Positions 5,671-14,348 of a stretch of DNA of 15,535 nucleotides are shown piece by piece (the first letter of the stretch is position 1; each line of letters starts with the position of its first letter). A model generated the notes under the pieces. That model saw only the letters and a list, made by a program, of their open reading frames with translations. It did not search any database and had not been told where the DNA came from. Made by a program: the position numbers and the translations under genes. The stretch comes from DASQEH01 sp038239485 (GTDB lineage: Bacteria; Actinomycetota; Actinomycetes; Propionibacteriales; Nocardioidaceae), in NCBI GenBank assembly GCA_038239485.1, contig JBBSET010000069.1:1-15535 (forward strand). Reading direction: 5' to 3'.

Positions 5671-7086
5671 ATGGCCGACCTACATGACTTGACCGCCCTC
5701 GAGCAGGCAGCCGCCGTTCGTCGCCGGGACATCTCTCCGGTCGAGCTGGTCGACCACTGCCTGGCGCGCATCGAACGCCTCTCCGACGACGTCGGGGCCT
5801 TCATCACCGTCACCGACGAGGCCGCCCGGATCCAGGCACGGGCGGCCGAGGCGCGGTTGGGCGAGTCGGACCTGCCGCCGTTCTTCGGGGTCCCTACCGC
5901 CGTCAAGGACCTCAACTCGACGGCCGGCGTCCGCACCACGTTCGGATCGGCGGCCCTGGCCGACAACGTCGCGCAGGTCAGCGACGAGGTGGTCCTCCGG
6001 CTCGAGCGGGCAGGGTTCATCAGCCTGGGGAAGACGAACACGCCGGAGTTCGGCTCACCCTGCTACACCGAGAACGCCATCGCCCCACCCGCGCGGACGC
6101 CGTACGACCTCGAACGGATGGCCGGTGGGTCGAGCGGAGGCGCGGCGGCCGCCGTGGCCGCCGGACTGGTGCCGGTCGCGCAGGGATCGGACGGCGGCGG
6201 GTCGATCCGGATCCCGGCGAGCTGCTGTGGGCTGTTCGGCATCAAGCCCAGCCGGGGGCGCATCAGCGCGGCGCCGATGTACGGCGACGCCATCGGCCTC
6301 GGCACCGCTGGGCCTCTGGCGCTGACGGTTCGAGACGCCGCCGCCATGCTCGACATGATGGCCGGGCGTACCGTCGGCGATCCCAGCTGGGCTCCCGCGC
6401 TGCCGGTTGGCGAGAACTACCTCGGCTGGTGCGACGAGGAGCCGGGTCGGCTGCGGATCGGCCGTTTCAGCACCCCGGTCATCGCCGACGCGCCGGTGCA
6501 CGAGGAGGTGCGGACGGCTTACGACGACGCCAGCCGGCTGCTGGAGTCGCTCGGGCACGACCTCGTCGACGTCGAGGTACCGCTTCCGCCCGAGGCGGTC
6601 GCGACCTTCGAGACGTGCTGGTCGGTCTCGGCGGCGATGGCCGTCGTCCCGGCCGGCCGGGAGCAGCTGCTCCGGCCACTCACACAATGGCTTCAGGAGC
6701 GGGGGCGGGCGGTGTCCGGTCCCGCGTTCGGGCTGGCGATCGGCGAGCTGCGCCGGATCGCCGCGGGTGCGCTGGCCCGGCTGGCGCCCTACGACGCGGT
6801 CCTCACCCCGACGCTTGCCCAGCCGCCGCTGCGCATCGGGGAGATACGCGATGACAGCGACCCTGCCCAGGACTTCGAGAACCAGAAGGCGTTCACACCG
6901 TGGACGTCCGCGTGGAACCTCACCGGGATGCCGGCGGTATCGCTGCCGCTGCACGTCACTACGGCTGGTCTCCCGGTGGGGATCATGCTCGCGGCGCGCC
7001 CGGGCGAGGAGCACGTCCTGATGGCACTGTCGGCCCAGGTGGAAGCGGCCGCCCCGTGGAAGGACCGTCACCCGGACTGCTGGTAG
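5671..7086 (+). CDS. Amidase-signature family hydrolase
   Basis: This 471-residue serine hydrolase of the amidase signature family is expected to cleave a C-N amide bond. The Ser-cisSer-Lys triad is intact: Lys79 in PTAVKDLN, cis-Ser154 in AGGSSGGAAAA and nucleophile Ser178 in SDGGGSIRIP. The 24-residue spacing between the serines and the 75-residue spacing from Lys match fatty-acid amide hydrolase. No signal peptide or membrane anchor is visible, so it is probably cytoplasmic. There are no gatB or gatC neighbours, and the C-terminal part ends in NLTGMPAVSLPLHVTTAGLPVGIML, as in general bacterial amidases rather than GatA. The substrate is not determinable. The start is ATG 5671, which has no Shine-Dalgarno and a -10-like TATCTT 7 nt upstream, so the mRNA is probably leaderless. 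The gene converges on nei2 with a 32-bp gap. Confidence 0.88.
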   Translation: MADLHDLTALEQAAAVRRRDISPVELVDHCLARIERLSDDVGAFITVTDEAARIQARAAEARLGESDLPPFFGVPTAVKDLNSTAGVRTTFGSAALADNVAQVSDEVVLRLERAGFISLGKTNTPEFGSPCYTENAIAPPARTPYDLERMAGGSSGGAAAAVAAGLVPVAQGSDGGGSIRIPASCCGLFGIKPSRGRISAAPMYGDAIGLGTAGPLALTVRDAAAMLDMMAGRTVGDPSWAPALPVGENYLGWCDEEPGRLRIGRFSTPVIADAPVHEEVRTAYDDASRLLESLGHDLVDVEVPLPPEAVATFETCWSVSAAMAVVPAGREQLLRPLTQWLQERGRAVSGPAFGLAIGELRRIAAGALARLAPYDAVLTPTLAQPPLRIGEIRDDSDPAQDFENQKAFTPWTSAWNLTGMPAVSLPLHVTTAGLPVGIMLAARPGEEHVLMALSAQVEAAAPWKDRHPDCW

Positions 7087-7107
7087 CCGCCGGTCGCGGT
7101 CGCCACC

Positions 7108-7136
7108 GAACCCGGCCGTCATCTGGTAGCCGGTTC
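7108..7136. terminator. Possible bidirectional hairpin between amidase and nei2
   Basis: GAACCCGGC (7108-7116) can pair with GCCGGTTC (7129-7136) with one bulged C and a 12-nt loop, at the junction of two converging genes. There is no T-tract and the right arm lies inside the nei2 3' end, so this is only a candidate. Confidence 0.25.
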
Positions 7137-7955
7137 CGGCTGACAGGTGGGGCACCAGAAGCTCTCCCGGGCCTGGTCCTGGTCCGGCCACGCCGTCGGC
7201 GACTGGCGGCGTTCGGTGTGTGCAAGCGAGGCGAACACCTGCCGACGGATCTTGGTGCCGCACCGCCGGCACGGCTGGCCCCGCCGGGCATAGACCCACA
7301 TCTCGCGACCTCGGCGCAGGTCACCTGTGGTGGACTGCTCCGCGCGGTCCTTGTTGAGGTCGAGCAGCTGACGGGCTCTCTCGACGAGGTCGGGGAGCTT
7401 CGCGACGTCACCGACCGGTGTGACCGGGTGGACACCGAACAGGAAGCACACCTCGGCCTTGTACATGTTGCCGATGCCTGCGAGGTTGCGCTGGTCCAGC
7501 AACGCCTCCCCAACGGGTCGCTCGGGTCTCTCCCGCAGTCGGCGCAAGACGTCCGAAGCCGACCAGTCCGGCCCCAACAGGTCAGGTCCTAGGTGTCCGA
7601 CCGCTCGATCCTCGTGCTTGCGGGCCAACACCTCGACGGTGCCGAGGCGGAACCCGACGGCCTGTCGCTCGCCGTTGGCGAGCACGACCCGCGCCTGGAA
7701 GGCTGGCGAGCGCCAGGTGCTTCCCACCCGGTACACGTGCCAGGACCCCTCCATCTTGAGATGCGAGTGGATCGTCTGGTCACCGACCCGGATCAGCAGA
7801 TGCTTCCCGCGGCTGACGGCTTCGTCGACGACGCGACCGCGCAGGTCGACCTCGGCATAGGCAGGGACCCGGAAGTCACTGGTGGTCAGTACGCGCCCCG
7901 CCAGCGCTCGGTCCAGGCGGCGGGCGGTGAGCCAGACGGTGTCACCCTCGGGCAC
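7119..7955 (-). CDS. nei2: DNA glycosylase/AP lyase of the Fpg/Nei family (Nei2, endonuclease VIII type)
   Basis: This base-excision-repair enzyme would remove oxidised pyrimidines and cut the abasic site. The 278-residue protein begins MPEGD, giving the catalytic N-terminal Pro2 and Glu3. Lys51 in SRGKHLL is the conserved DNA-contacting lysine. The helix-two-turn-helix is LLDQRNLAGIGNMYKAE (152-168), and the zinc finger uses C229, C232, C268 and C271. The PEGD start and FWCPTCQ end point to actinobacterial Nei2 rather than Fpg. The two Cys pairs are 35 residues apart, longer than the roughly 16-20 usual in this family, implying an extended finger loop. The start is GTG 7955, with GGGGAGA on the minus strand (7964-7970) 8 nt upstream. 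lhr ends 24 bp upstream on the same strand; this lhr-nei2 pairing recurs in actinobacteria and supports a joint repair role. Confidence 0.9.
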   Translation of the reverse strand: MPEGDTVWLTARRLDRALAGRVLTTSDFRVPAYAEVDLRGRVVDEAVSRGKHLLIRVGDQTIHSHLKMEGSWHVYRVGSTWRSPAFQARVVLANGERQAVGFRLGTVEVLARKHEDRAVGHLGPDLLGPDWSASDVLRRLRERPERPVGEALLDQRNLAGIGNMYKAEVCFLFGVHPVTPVGDVAKLPDLVERARQLLDLNKDRAEQSTTGDLRRGREMWVYARRGQPCRRCGTKIRRQVFASLAHTERRQSPTAWPDQDQARESFWCPTCQPEPATR

Positions 7956-7979
7956 GGCGGCCGTCTCCCCGGCGGGCCG

Positions 7980-10900
7980 TCATCGCCGCAGCCGCAGGCC
8001 ACGGGGCGTCGCATGGAAGCCGGCGGACTCCAACGCGGCCGAGAGCGGCGAACCGAGGATGTGCTCACCGTCGGCGCGCTCGACGGTCAGCTTGCCGAGC
8101 GCACCGTCGCGCACGGCCAGCGCCAGAGCGTCGACCGCCGGCTGCACCAGCTCCGGTTGCTGGCTGAAGGTCAGCAGTGTCCGGCCACCACGCTCGACGT
8201 ACAGCGCGAGGACGCCGTCGACGATGGCTACCACCGCACCTGCCTTCCGGCCGGGACGGTGGCCGGCGTTGGCCACGTCGGTCGCGCGCTCGGGCCAGGG
8301 GAGCGCGGCGCCGAACGGGTTGGCCGGGTCGGTCGCGGCCAGGACCAGGGTACGTGGCGCCGCACCACCGTCGACGGACTCGCCGGCATCAGTGTCGCGT
8401 GCCAGTGACCTCAGCCGGTCGACCGCTCCGGTCGCGCCGAACTGGGCGGCCCCGAGACCGGCCACGAAGTACCCCCGCCGACAGCGTCCGGCCTCCTCGA
8501 AAGCGGCGAGCACCTTGTAAGCAGCGGCGAACCCGCCGGGCGTACGTTCGCTGACGACGGCTCCGCGAGTGACCACACCGTGGCGTTCGAGCAGCGCTTC
8601 CGCGGCCGCATGTCCGCGACGGGTCGGGTCCTCGTCGCGAGGCGGCGTCAGCGACCATCTGCCCGCGACGTTGGGCGGGCCCGTGCGCGCGGGCATGGAG
8701 ACCCGGCCGGTCCCCCTGGTGAGGGCGCGTGCGCCGAGCCGGGCCCGGGGAGCGGCTCGGCGGGGCCGGTGGGTGCCCCGCCCGCTGAGGTGTGCCCTGA
8801 GAGGAGCCAGCGTGTCGTTGGTGAGGTGACCGGCCCAGGCGAGGTCCCAGACGGCGGCGGCCAGCTGCTGGTCGTCGGTGGACGAGACGGCGTTGGAGAG
8901 CTGCCGGAAGAAGTAGCCGCCGCCTCCCGACAGGACGTCCAGGATGTCGCGATGGGTGTCGGAGAGCTCGGTCTGGACGATGTCGGGCAGCGTGAGCGGA
9001 GCGGTGTCGGCGAGGTGGAGGCTGACCCATCCGTCAGTGCCTGGCAGTGCACCCGCGCCGGTCCAGATCACATCGCCGGACGAGGTCAGCTCGTCGAGCA
9101 TTGAGGGCTGGTAGCCGACCAGGCGGCCGCTCAGGATGAACGGCTCGAGAGCCGACGCAGGGACGGCGCAGCCGGCGAGCTGCTCCACGACCGACAGCAC
9201 GCCATCGGGGCCGCGAAGCCTGCTGCCGACGTTCTGCCACGTGGGCAGGAAGCGGCCCAGCGTCGCCGCCGATACCGGCTCGACCTCCTTGCGGGCGGCC
9301 GCGAGCGACCGGCGACGGATTCGCCGTAGCACCTCCGCGTCGCACCACTCGCTGCCGTGCGCTCCGGGGCGGAACTCGCCCTCCGCGACCCGCCCCTGGG
9401 CCAGCAGCCGCCGCAGCGCGTCGTGCGCGACGGCTTGACCCAGCCCGAACCGCTCGGCCACCTCGGCGGTCGTGAAGGGGCCATGGGTACGGGCGAAGCG
9501 GGCGACCAGGTCTCCCAGGGGATCTGCGACCGACTCCACGAAGGCGCCCGGCACCCCGACGGGCACCGGCACCCCCAGGGCATCACGCAGGCGGGCGGCG
9601 TCTTCGACGGCCGCATGCACGTCGCGGCCCGCGATCCGGACCTGGACCAGCCGGCGGACGCTCGCCAGATCGCCCAGCCACCCGGACACGTCGGAGTCCG
9701 CGACGGACCGCTCCGCGATCTCGGCCGCCGTCAGCGGGCCGAGCATCCGGACCAGGTCGGCCAACCCCTCCGCGCTGCGCGTCAGCCTGTCGGCTGTCAG
9801 CCGCTGAAGCTCACGCTCCGTCTCGTCCACCACGTCGGGGTCGAGCAGGTCGCGCAGTTCGGTGCGGCCGAGGAGCTCTCCCAGCAGGGCCGGATCGAGC
9901 GCCAACGCTGCCGCCTTGCGTTCGGCCAGCGGCGAGTCACCCTCGTAGACGAAGGCTGCGATGTAGCCGAAGAGGAGCGAGCGCGCGAACGCGCTGGGCG
10001 TCGTGGTCTGGACCTCCACGACCCTGATCCGACGTGCTTCGATGTCGCGCATCAGGCTGACCAGCGCAGGCAGGTCGTAGACGTCCTGAAGGCATTCGCG
10101 CACCGCTTCGAGGACGATCGGGAACGAGCCGTACTTGCTCGCCACCTCCAGCAGGGCCGCGGAGCGCTGCCGCTGCTGCCACAAGGGTGATCTCCTGCCG
10201 GGGTCTCGACGGGGCAGCAGCAGGGCCCGGGCGGCACATTCGCGGAAGCGGGAGGCGAACAGGGCCGAGCCGCCGACCTCCGTCGTGATGAGGTCGTCGA
10301 GCTCGTCGGGCTCGAAGAGCACCAGGCCCGCACCGGGAGGCTCGGCGTCGGTCTCCGGGATCCGGATCACGATGCCGTCGTCGCCGGCCATCGCCTGCGC
10401 GTCGATGCCGAACCGCTCTCGAAGCCTGGCCCCGATCGCGAGCGCCCACGGTCCGTGGACGGCGGCACCGTACGGCGAGTGGACGATCAGCCGCCAGTCG
10501 CCAAGCTCATCTCGGCACCGCTCGACGAGGAGCTGGCGGTCATGGGGGACGTAGCCGGTGTCGCTCAACTGCTCGGTGATGAACGAGACGAGGTTCGTGG
10601 CCGCGAAGGCGTCCAGCCCGGCCGCGGCCGCCCGCTCGACCGCTGCCGGCGCTTTGAGCGAGGCCAGCTCCCGCACGAAGGCCCCGACCGCGGCACCGAG
10701 CTCGGCGGGACGTCCGAGCGAGTCGCCTTTCCAGAAGGGCAGCCGGCCGGGTTGTCCGGGGGCAGGCGACACCAGCACCCGGTCGTGCGTGATGTCCTCG
10801 ATCCGCCAGCTCGACGCGCCAAGGGCGAAGATGTCGCCGACCCGTGACTCGTAGACCATCTCCTCGTCGAGCTCGCCCACCCGGGAGGCCTTCTCCCCGA

Positions 10901-12539
10901 CCAGGAACACCCCGAACAGTCCGCGGTCCGGGATCGTGCCGCCCGAGGTGACAGCCAACCGCTGGGCTCCCGGTCGACCGGCGACGGTGTTGGCGACACG
11001 GTCCCATACCACGCGTGGTCTCAGCTCGGCGAACTCGTCGGAGGGGTATCTGCCCGCAAGCAGGTCGAGCGTGGCGTCGTACGCCGACCGGGGCAGGACA
11101 GCGAAGGGTGCTGCTCTGCGGACCACCGCGAACAGGTCGTCGGTGTCCCACGTGTCCACAGCGACGCAGGCCACGATCTGCTGGGCCAGCACGTCGAGCG
11201 GGTTGGCGGGAACCTTCAGCGCCTCGATCTGACCGGCCCGCATGCGCTCGACCGTGACCGCCGTCTGCACAAGGTCGGCGCGATGCTTCGGGAAGACGAT
11301 GCCGCGCGACACCTCGCCGACCTGGTGACCGGCGCGCCCGACCCGCTGCAGGCCGCTCGCCACTGACGGCGGCGACTCTACCTGGATCACCAGATCGACA
11401 GCGCCCATGTCGATGCCGAGCTCCAGGCTCGAGGTGGCGACGACGCAGGGCAGTCGGCCGGCCTTGAGGTCGTCCTCGATGAGTGCGCGCTGCTCCTTGC
11501 TGACCGAGCCGTGGTGCGCCTTGGCCAGCACGGTCCCGGCGCCGGCCGACGCACCGCTCTGAGCCATGATCTGAGCCGGTTGGCCGATCTCGGCCGTCGC
11601 CTCCCCGCGGCGCTCGGCAGCGATCTCGTTGAGCCGGGCCGTCAGGCGCTCCGCCAGCCGCCGGGAGTTGGCGAACACGATGGTGGAGCGCTGCTGCTCG
11701 ATCAGGTCGACGATCCGCTCCTCGACGTGCGGCCAGATCGAGGCTCGCGGGGCATTGCCAGCCGCGGGACCTTCGACGTCGTCGGCAGGACCTCCGAGCT
11801 CGGTCATGTCCTCGACCGGGACGACGACTTCCAGGTCCCACTGCTTGGTGGAGGCCGGGGCGACCACCTCGACCGGACGCGAGCCGCCCAGGAACCGGGC
11901 TACCTCCTCGACGGGTCGGACCGTGGCCGAGAGCCCGATCCGTTGGGCGGGGGAGTCCAGGAGCTCGTCCAGCCGCTCGAGCGAGAGTGCGAGGTGGGCG
12001 CCACGCTTGGTGCCTGCGACCGCGTGCACCTCGTCGAGGATGACCGTGTCGACGCCTCGGAGGGACTCGCGGGCTTGGGACGTCAAGATCAGGAAAAGGG
12101 ACTCGGGCGTCGTGATGAGAATGTCCGGTGGGGTGCTGGACAGCCGCCGCCGGTCGGCAGGGGTGGTGTCGCCGGAGCGTACGCCCACCGTGATCGACGG
12201 CATCTCGAGGCCGAGGCGGGCAGCGGTCTGCTGCATGCCGGCAAGCGGCGCCCGCAGGTTGCGCTCGACATCGACGGCTAGCGCCTTCAGCGGCGAGACG
12301 TACAGCACCCGGCAGCGGCGTTGCTTGTCCTCCGGCCGGGTCGTCGTCGCGAGCCGGTCGAGCGCGAAGAGGAACGCGGCAAGGGTCTTACCCGAGCCGG
12401 TCGGCGCGACCACGAGGGCGTTGCGGCCGGCGGAGATGCTCTGCCAGGCGCCCAGCTGAGACGGTGTTGGTGCCGCGAAGGCGCCGCCGAACCACGAGCG
12501 GGTGATGGCCGAGAAGCCGACCGGCCCGGAATCACTCAT
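7980..12539 (-). CDS. lhr: Large SF2 DNA helicase Lhr
   Basis: This 1,519-residue protein is a full-length Lhr, an ATP-dependent 3'-to-5' translocase and helicase that prefers RNA:DNA hybrids and is linked to DNA repair. Visible motifs are Walker A APTGSGKT (45-52), motif Ia VSPLKALAVD, TTPESL (143-148), DEVH (169-172), SAT (204-206), IVFANSRRLAERL (287-299), VVATSSLELGIDMG (366-379) and motif VI QRVGRAGHQ (398-406). Trp578 in ASSWRIED probably corresponds to the base-stacking Trp of the Mycobacterium smegmatis enzyme. The roughly 650-residue C-terminal extension fits the Lhr-CTD with its winged-helix repeats. I start at ATG 12539 (MSDSGPVGF), because further upstream codons to 12653 enter a preceding gene. 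The Shine-Dalgarno is weak. nei2 follows after 24 bp; the propeller gene precedes by 43 bp. Confidence 0.92.
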   Translation of the reverse strand: MSDSGPVGFSAITRSWFGGAFAAPTPSQLGAWQSISAGRNALVVAPTGSGKTLAAFLFALDRLATTTRPEDKQRRCRVLYVSPLKALAVDVERNLRAPLAGMQQTAARLGLEMPSITVGVRSGDTTPADRRRLSSTPPDILITTPESLFLILTSQARESLRGVDTVILDEVHAVAGTKRGAHLALSLERLDELLDSPAQRIGLSATVRPVEEVARFLGGSRPVEVVAPASTKQWDLEVVVPVEDMTELGGPADDVEGPAAGNAPRASIWPHVEERIVDLIEQQRSTIVFANSRRLAERLTARLNEIAAERRGEATAEIGQPAQIMAQSGASAGAGTVLAKAHHGSVSKEQRALIEDDLKAGRLPCVVATSSLELGIDMGAVDLVIQVESPPSVASGLQRVGRAGHQVGEVSRGIVFPKHRADLVQTAVTVERMRAGQIEALKVPANPLDVLAQQIVACVAVDTWDTDDLFAVVRRAAPFAVLPRSAYDATLDLLAGRYPSDEFAELRPRVVWDRVANTVAGRPGAQRLAVTSGGTIPDRGLFGVFLVGEKASRVGELDEEMVYESRVGDIFALGASSWRIEDITHDRVLVSPAPGQPGRLPFWKGDSLGRPAELGAAVGAFVRELASLKAPAAVERAAAAGLDAFAATNLVSFITEQLSDTGYVPHDRQLLVERCRDELGDWRLIVHSPYGAAVHGPWALAIGARLRERFGIDAQAMAGDDGIVIRIPETDAEPPGAGLVLFEPDELDDLITTEVGGSALFASRFRECAARALLLPRRDPGRRSPLWQQRQRSAALLEVASKYGSFPIVLEAVRECLQDVYDLPALVSLMRDIEARRIRVVEVQTTTPSAFARSLLFGYIAAFVYEGDSPLAERKAAALALDPALLGELLGRTELRDLLDPDVVDETERELQRLTADRLTRSAEGLADLVRMLGPLTAAEIAERSVADSDVSGWLGDLASVRRLVQVRIAGRDVHAAVEDAARLRDALGVPVPVGVPGAFVESVADPLGDLVARFARTHGPFTTAEVAERFGLGQAVAHDALRRLLAQGRVAEGEFRPGAHGSEWCDAEVLRRIRRRSLAAARKEVEPVSAATLGRFLPTWQNVGSRLRGPDGVLSVVEQLAGCAVPASALEPFILSGRLVGYQPSMLDELTSSGDVIWTGAGALPGTDGWVSLHLADTAPLTLPDIVQTELSDTHRDILDVLSGGGGYFFRQLSNAVSSTDDQQLAAAVWDLAWAGHLTNDTLAPLRAHLSGRGTHRPRRAAPRARLGARALTRGTGRVSMPARTGPPNVAGRWSLTPPRDEDPTRRGHAAAEALLERHGVVTRGAVVSERTPGGFAAAYKVLAAFEEAGRCRRGYFVAGLGAAQFGATGAVDRLRSLARDTDAGESVDGGAAPRTLVLAATDPANPFGAALPWPERATDVANAGHRPGRKAGAVVAIVDGVLALYVERGGRTLLTFSQQPELVQPAVDALALAVRDGALGKLTVERADGEHILGSPLSAALESAGFHATPRGLRLRR

Positions 12540-12582
12540 GGCGCCATCTTGTCCGATGGCTCCGACAGTTTTCCGGCGGCCT

Positions 12583-13875
12583 TCAGAGGTGGGTGGCGTA
12601 GCGGCTCCACTGGGAGCCACCGAGCTTCGTACGCCAGACCTGCCCGGAGGCATCGATCAGATACCCGATGTGCTCGTTGGTGAAGCCGGCATAGGTGATG
12701 TCGGTCGCGGGCGTCCGCGAGATGGCGGTCGGTCCTGCATCCGGGCGGAGCCGGTAGACCGTCGTGGCCGTCACCGCCAGCCCCCTGTCGGGGGTCACGC
12801 CGACGAGGAGGAAGGGGACCGCGGGAGCAGCGAGGGTCGTCCAGCTCACCCCGTCCGTGGTCATCTGCACCGTGGCGTCGGATCCGGTCCCGCACGACAC
12901 GAACATGGAGGCCACGCCGGCCGACAGCTGTGCCGACGATGCCCCGGGGCATGCCAGCGGGGTCGTCACCCAGCTGGCACCGTCGTCGGTGCTGACGCGG
13001 ACGCGGGCCCGACCGTTGTGAGCGGTGTCGACGAACCCCGCCATGCCGTTGGATGCCGCCAGCGCCTGGAAGGTGCCCGTCCCGCCCTGGACGGCGACCG
13101 GTTTCCAGTCGTCCCTGCCGACCGGCGAGCGCAGCAGCTGCGGCGATGCGCCGTCCGCGGTGGCATAGACGTAGTCCCCCCACGCCTCGAGGTGCGTGAC
13201 GACGTCGCCGGCCGGGACGCCCGCCACCGGTCCCCAGGTACGGCCGTCATCATGGGTGCTGAGCAGCGCCCCCCCGAACGCCCACCCGTCCGCCTCCGCG
13301 GTCGGGCTCTTCCTGGCGAAGCGGATCTGGTCGACGCCGTCGGCCGATCCCGACGTGCTCAAGGCGACGCCGATCGGCGTGGGGGCCGACCACGACCCGC
13401 CGCCGCCGGAGGTGCTGTAGACAACCGCACACGGTGGGGCGGAGCAGCTACCGTCATCCTTCGCTGCGAGCACCCACTGGTAGGCGTCGCCCGTGGCGGT
13501 CAGCGAGACGATCGTGCCGTCGGCCAGTGTCGACCCTATGGTCGCCGTCGCCCCGTCGGTGCCCACCGAGGTCGTCGTGGGCCCGAACCCCGCAGAGGTG
13601 ACGTCTGCCGTCGGCGCGGTGTCGGCCGAGCTGGCGGCGGGGGTCTGCCGCCCGTCGAGCACGGTGCCCGACACGAGTGCGACAGTGCCTGCTGCGACGA
13701 GCGCGACGGCAGCAGCGGCACCGGCGACGCGCACGCCGCGACGACGCCGCGCCCCCTGGTGGACCGCGGCGAGGAACCCGTCGGAGTCGACCGGAGTCGA
13801 GTCGTCCTGGCGGTGCACAGCCGGGTCGTGCAGGGCGCGGCGCAGGCGGTCCTCGAGCGGGTCGTGGTCGTTCAT
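12583..13875 (-). CDS. Single-pass membrane protein with BNR/beta-propeller-like ectodomain, partner of the sigma factor
   Basis: I do not recognise a named family. The 430-residue protein has a short charged cytoplasmic head (1-48, MNDHDPLEDRLRRALHDPA then GARRRR), one Ala/Val-rich membrane helix at about 49-71 and a Ser/Thr/Ala linker to about 115. The extracytoplasmic part has recurring S-x-D-x-G-x-x-W-like (Asp-box/BNR) turns: STHDDGRTW (206-214), STDDGASW (295-302), TTDGVSW (339-345), with weaker ones ending at W162, W257 and W423. Such turns mark sialidase-type beta-propellers, but I see no sialidase catalytic set. Four cysteines (C144, C149, C309, C328) could form disulphides. ATG 13875 overlaps the sigma stop (ATGA, 13872-13875), so the proteins are translationally coupled. 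It is plausibly an anti-sigma factor or envelope sensor; this is inferred from topology and context. Confidence 0.75.
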   Translation of the reverse strand: MNDHDPLEDRLRRALHDPAVHRQDDSTPVDSDGFLAAVHQGARRRRGVRVAGAAAAVALVAAGTVALVSGTVLDGRQTPAASSADTAPTADVTSAGFGPTTTSVGTDGATATIGSTLADGTIVSLTATGDAYQWVLAAKDDGSCSAPPCAVVYSTSGGGGSWSAPTPIGVALSTSGSADGVDQIRFARKSPTAEADGWAFGGALLSTHDDGRTWGPVAGVPAGDVVTHLEAWGDYVYATADGASPQLLRSPVGRDDWKPVAVQGGTGTFQALAASNGMAGFVDTAHNGRARVRVSTDDGASWVTTPLACPGASSAQLSAGVASMFVSCGTGSDATVQMTTDGVSWTTLAAPAVPFLLVGVTPDRGLAVTATTVYRLRPDAGPTAISRTPATDITYAGFTNEHIGYLIDASGQVWRTKLGGSQWSRYATHL

Positions 13876-14348
13876 CTGTCCACCGTCACGATCGCTCGGA
13901 GCTTGGCTAGCGCCTTCGAGGCCTGGCTCTTGACCGTTCCCACCGAGCACCCGAGGATACGTGCGATGTCGGCCTCCGACTGGTCCTCGTAGTAGCGCAG
14001 CACAACCACCGCCCGTTGCTTCGGCGGAAGCGTCTGCAGCGCTCGCCAGAGGTCGTGGTCGAAGTGACGGTCCTCGCGCCCGCCGTCGTAGATCTCGTCG
14101 GACGGGTGCTCGCGCCCGAACTTGCGCCAGATGCTGATGTTGCGGTTGACCATCACCCGGCGGACGTAGCCCTCGGGATCGCCGCGCGACTCCAGCCGTC
14201 CCCAGGCCAGCATGGTGCGTTCGAGCGCGTCCTGGACGAGGTCCGCACCAGCCGCGCTCGACCCGGTCAGGGCACGACCGAAGCGCAGCAGATGCGGCAG
14301 CCGCGCCCGGACGAAGCCATCGAACGCGTCACGCTCGTCGTCGCGCAC
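13872..14348 (-). CDS. SigE-family ECF RNA polymerase sigma factor
   Basis: This 158-residue ECF sigma factor has only regions 2 and 4. Sigma2 is at about 8-77 (FDGFVRARLPHLLRFGRALTG, split by family signature DLVQDALERTMLAWGRL). Sigma4 is at about 98-152, where LPPKQRAVVVLRYYEDQS and GCSVGTVKSQASKALAKLR are near-signature for the actinobacterial SigE family. I prefer GTG 14348: minus-strand AGGAG (14354-14358) lies 5 nt upstream, and the result fits family length. ATG 14447, with GGAGA 4 nt upstream, would add 33 residues rich in rare codons (ATA, AGG, AGA, ACA, GGA) and unlike the family. The stop overlaps the membrane propeller gene by 4 nt, as in sigma/anti-sigma pairs. Cytoplasmic; probably responds to envelope stress, but its targets are unknown. 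Confidence 0.87.
   Translation of the reverse strand: MRDDERDAFDGFVRARLPHLLRFGRALTGSSAAGADLVQDALERTMLAWGRLESRGDPEGYVRRVMVNRNISIWRKFGREHPSDEIYDGGREDRHFDHDLWRALQTLPPKQRAVVVLRYYEDQSEADIARILGCSVGTVKSQASKALAKLRAIVTVDR

Noticed and set aside
5016..6041. 341-residue - strand open frame across the exporter end and amidase start
   Set aside because: It crosses two real plus-strand genes and the tandem repeat, is Ser/Arg/Ala-rich and has no family match that I recognise.
1923..7086. trpB2 and the amidase as an indole-acetamide route to auxin
   Set aside because: No tryptophan monooxygenase is present, the two genes are 2.4 kb apart and separated by an unrelated efflux cassette, and amidase substrate cannot be read from motifs.
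6055..7299. 414-residue open frame on the - strand across the amidase and the nei2 end
   Set aside because: It is antisense to an amidase with a complete catalytic triad and has the Arg/Pro/Gly-rich composition of shadow frames.
10540..11841. 433-residue open frame on the - strand in another frame of lhr
   Set aside because: It overlaps the Lhr helicase core, whose motifs are intact in the other frame, and carries no domain signal of its own.
12540..12653. 38-residue N-terminal extension of Lhr
   Set aside because: It enters the 3' end of the upstream gene and is not like Lhr N-termini.
12502..13992. 496-residue open frame on the + strand opposite the propeller gene
   Set aside because: It is Arg/Gly-rich with no recognisable domain. 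The minus-strand frame has a TM helix, Asp-box repeats and coupling to the sigma gene, so the plus frame is a high-GC shadow.
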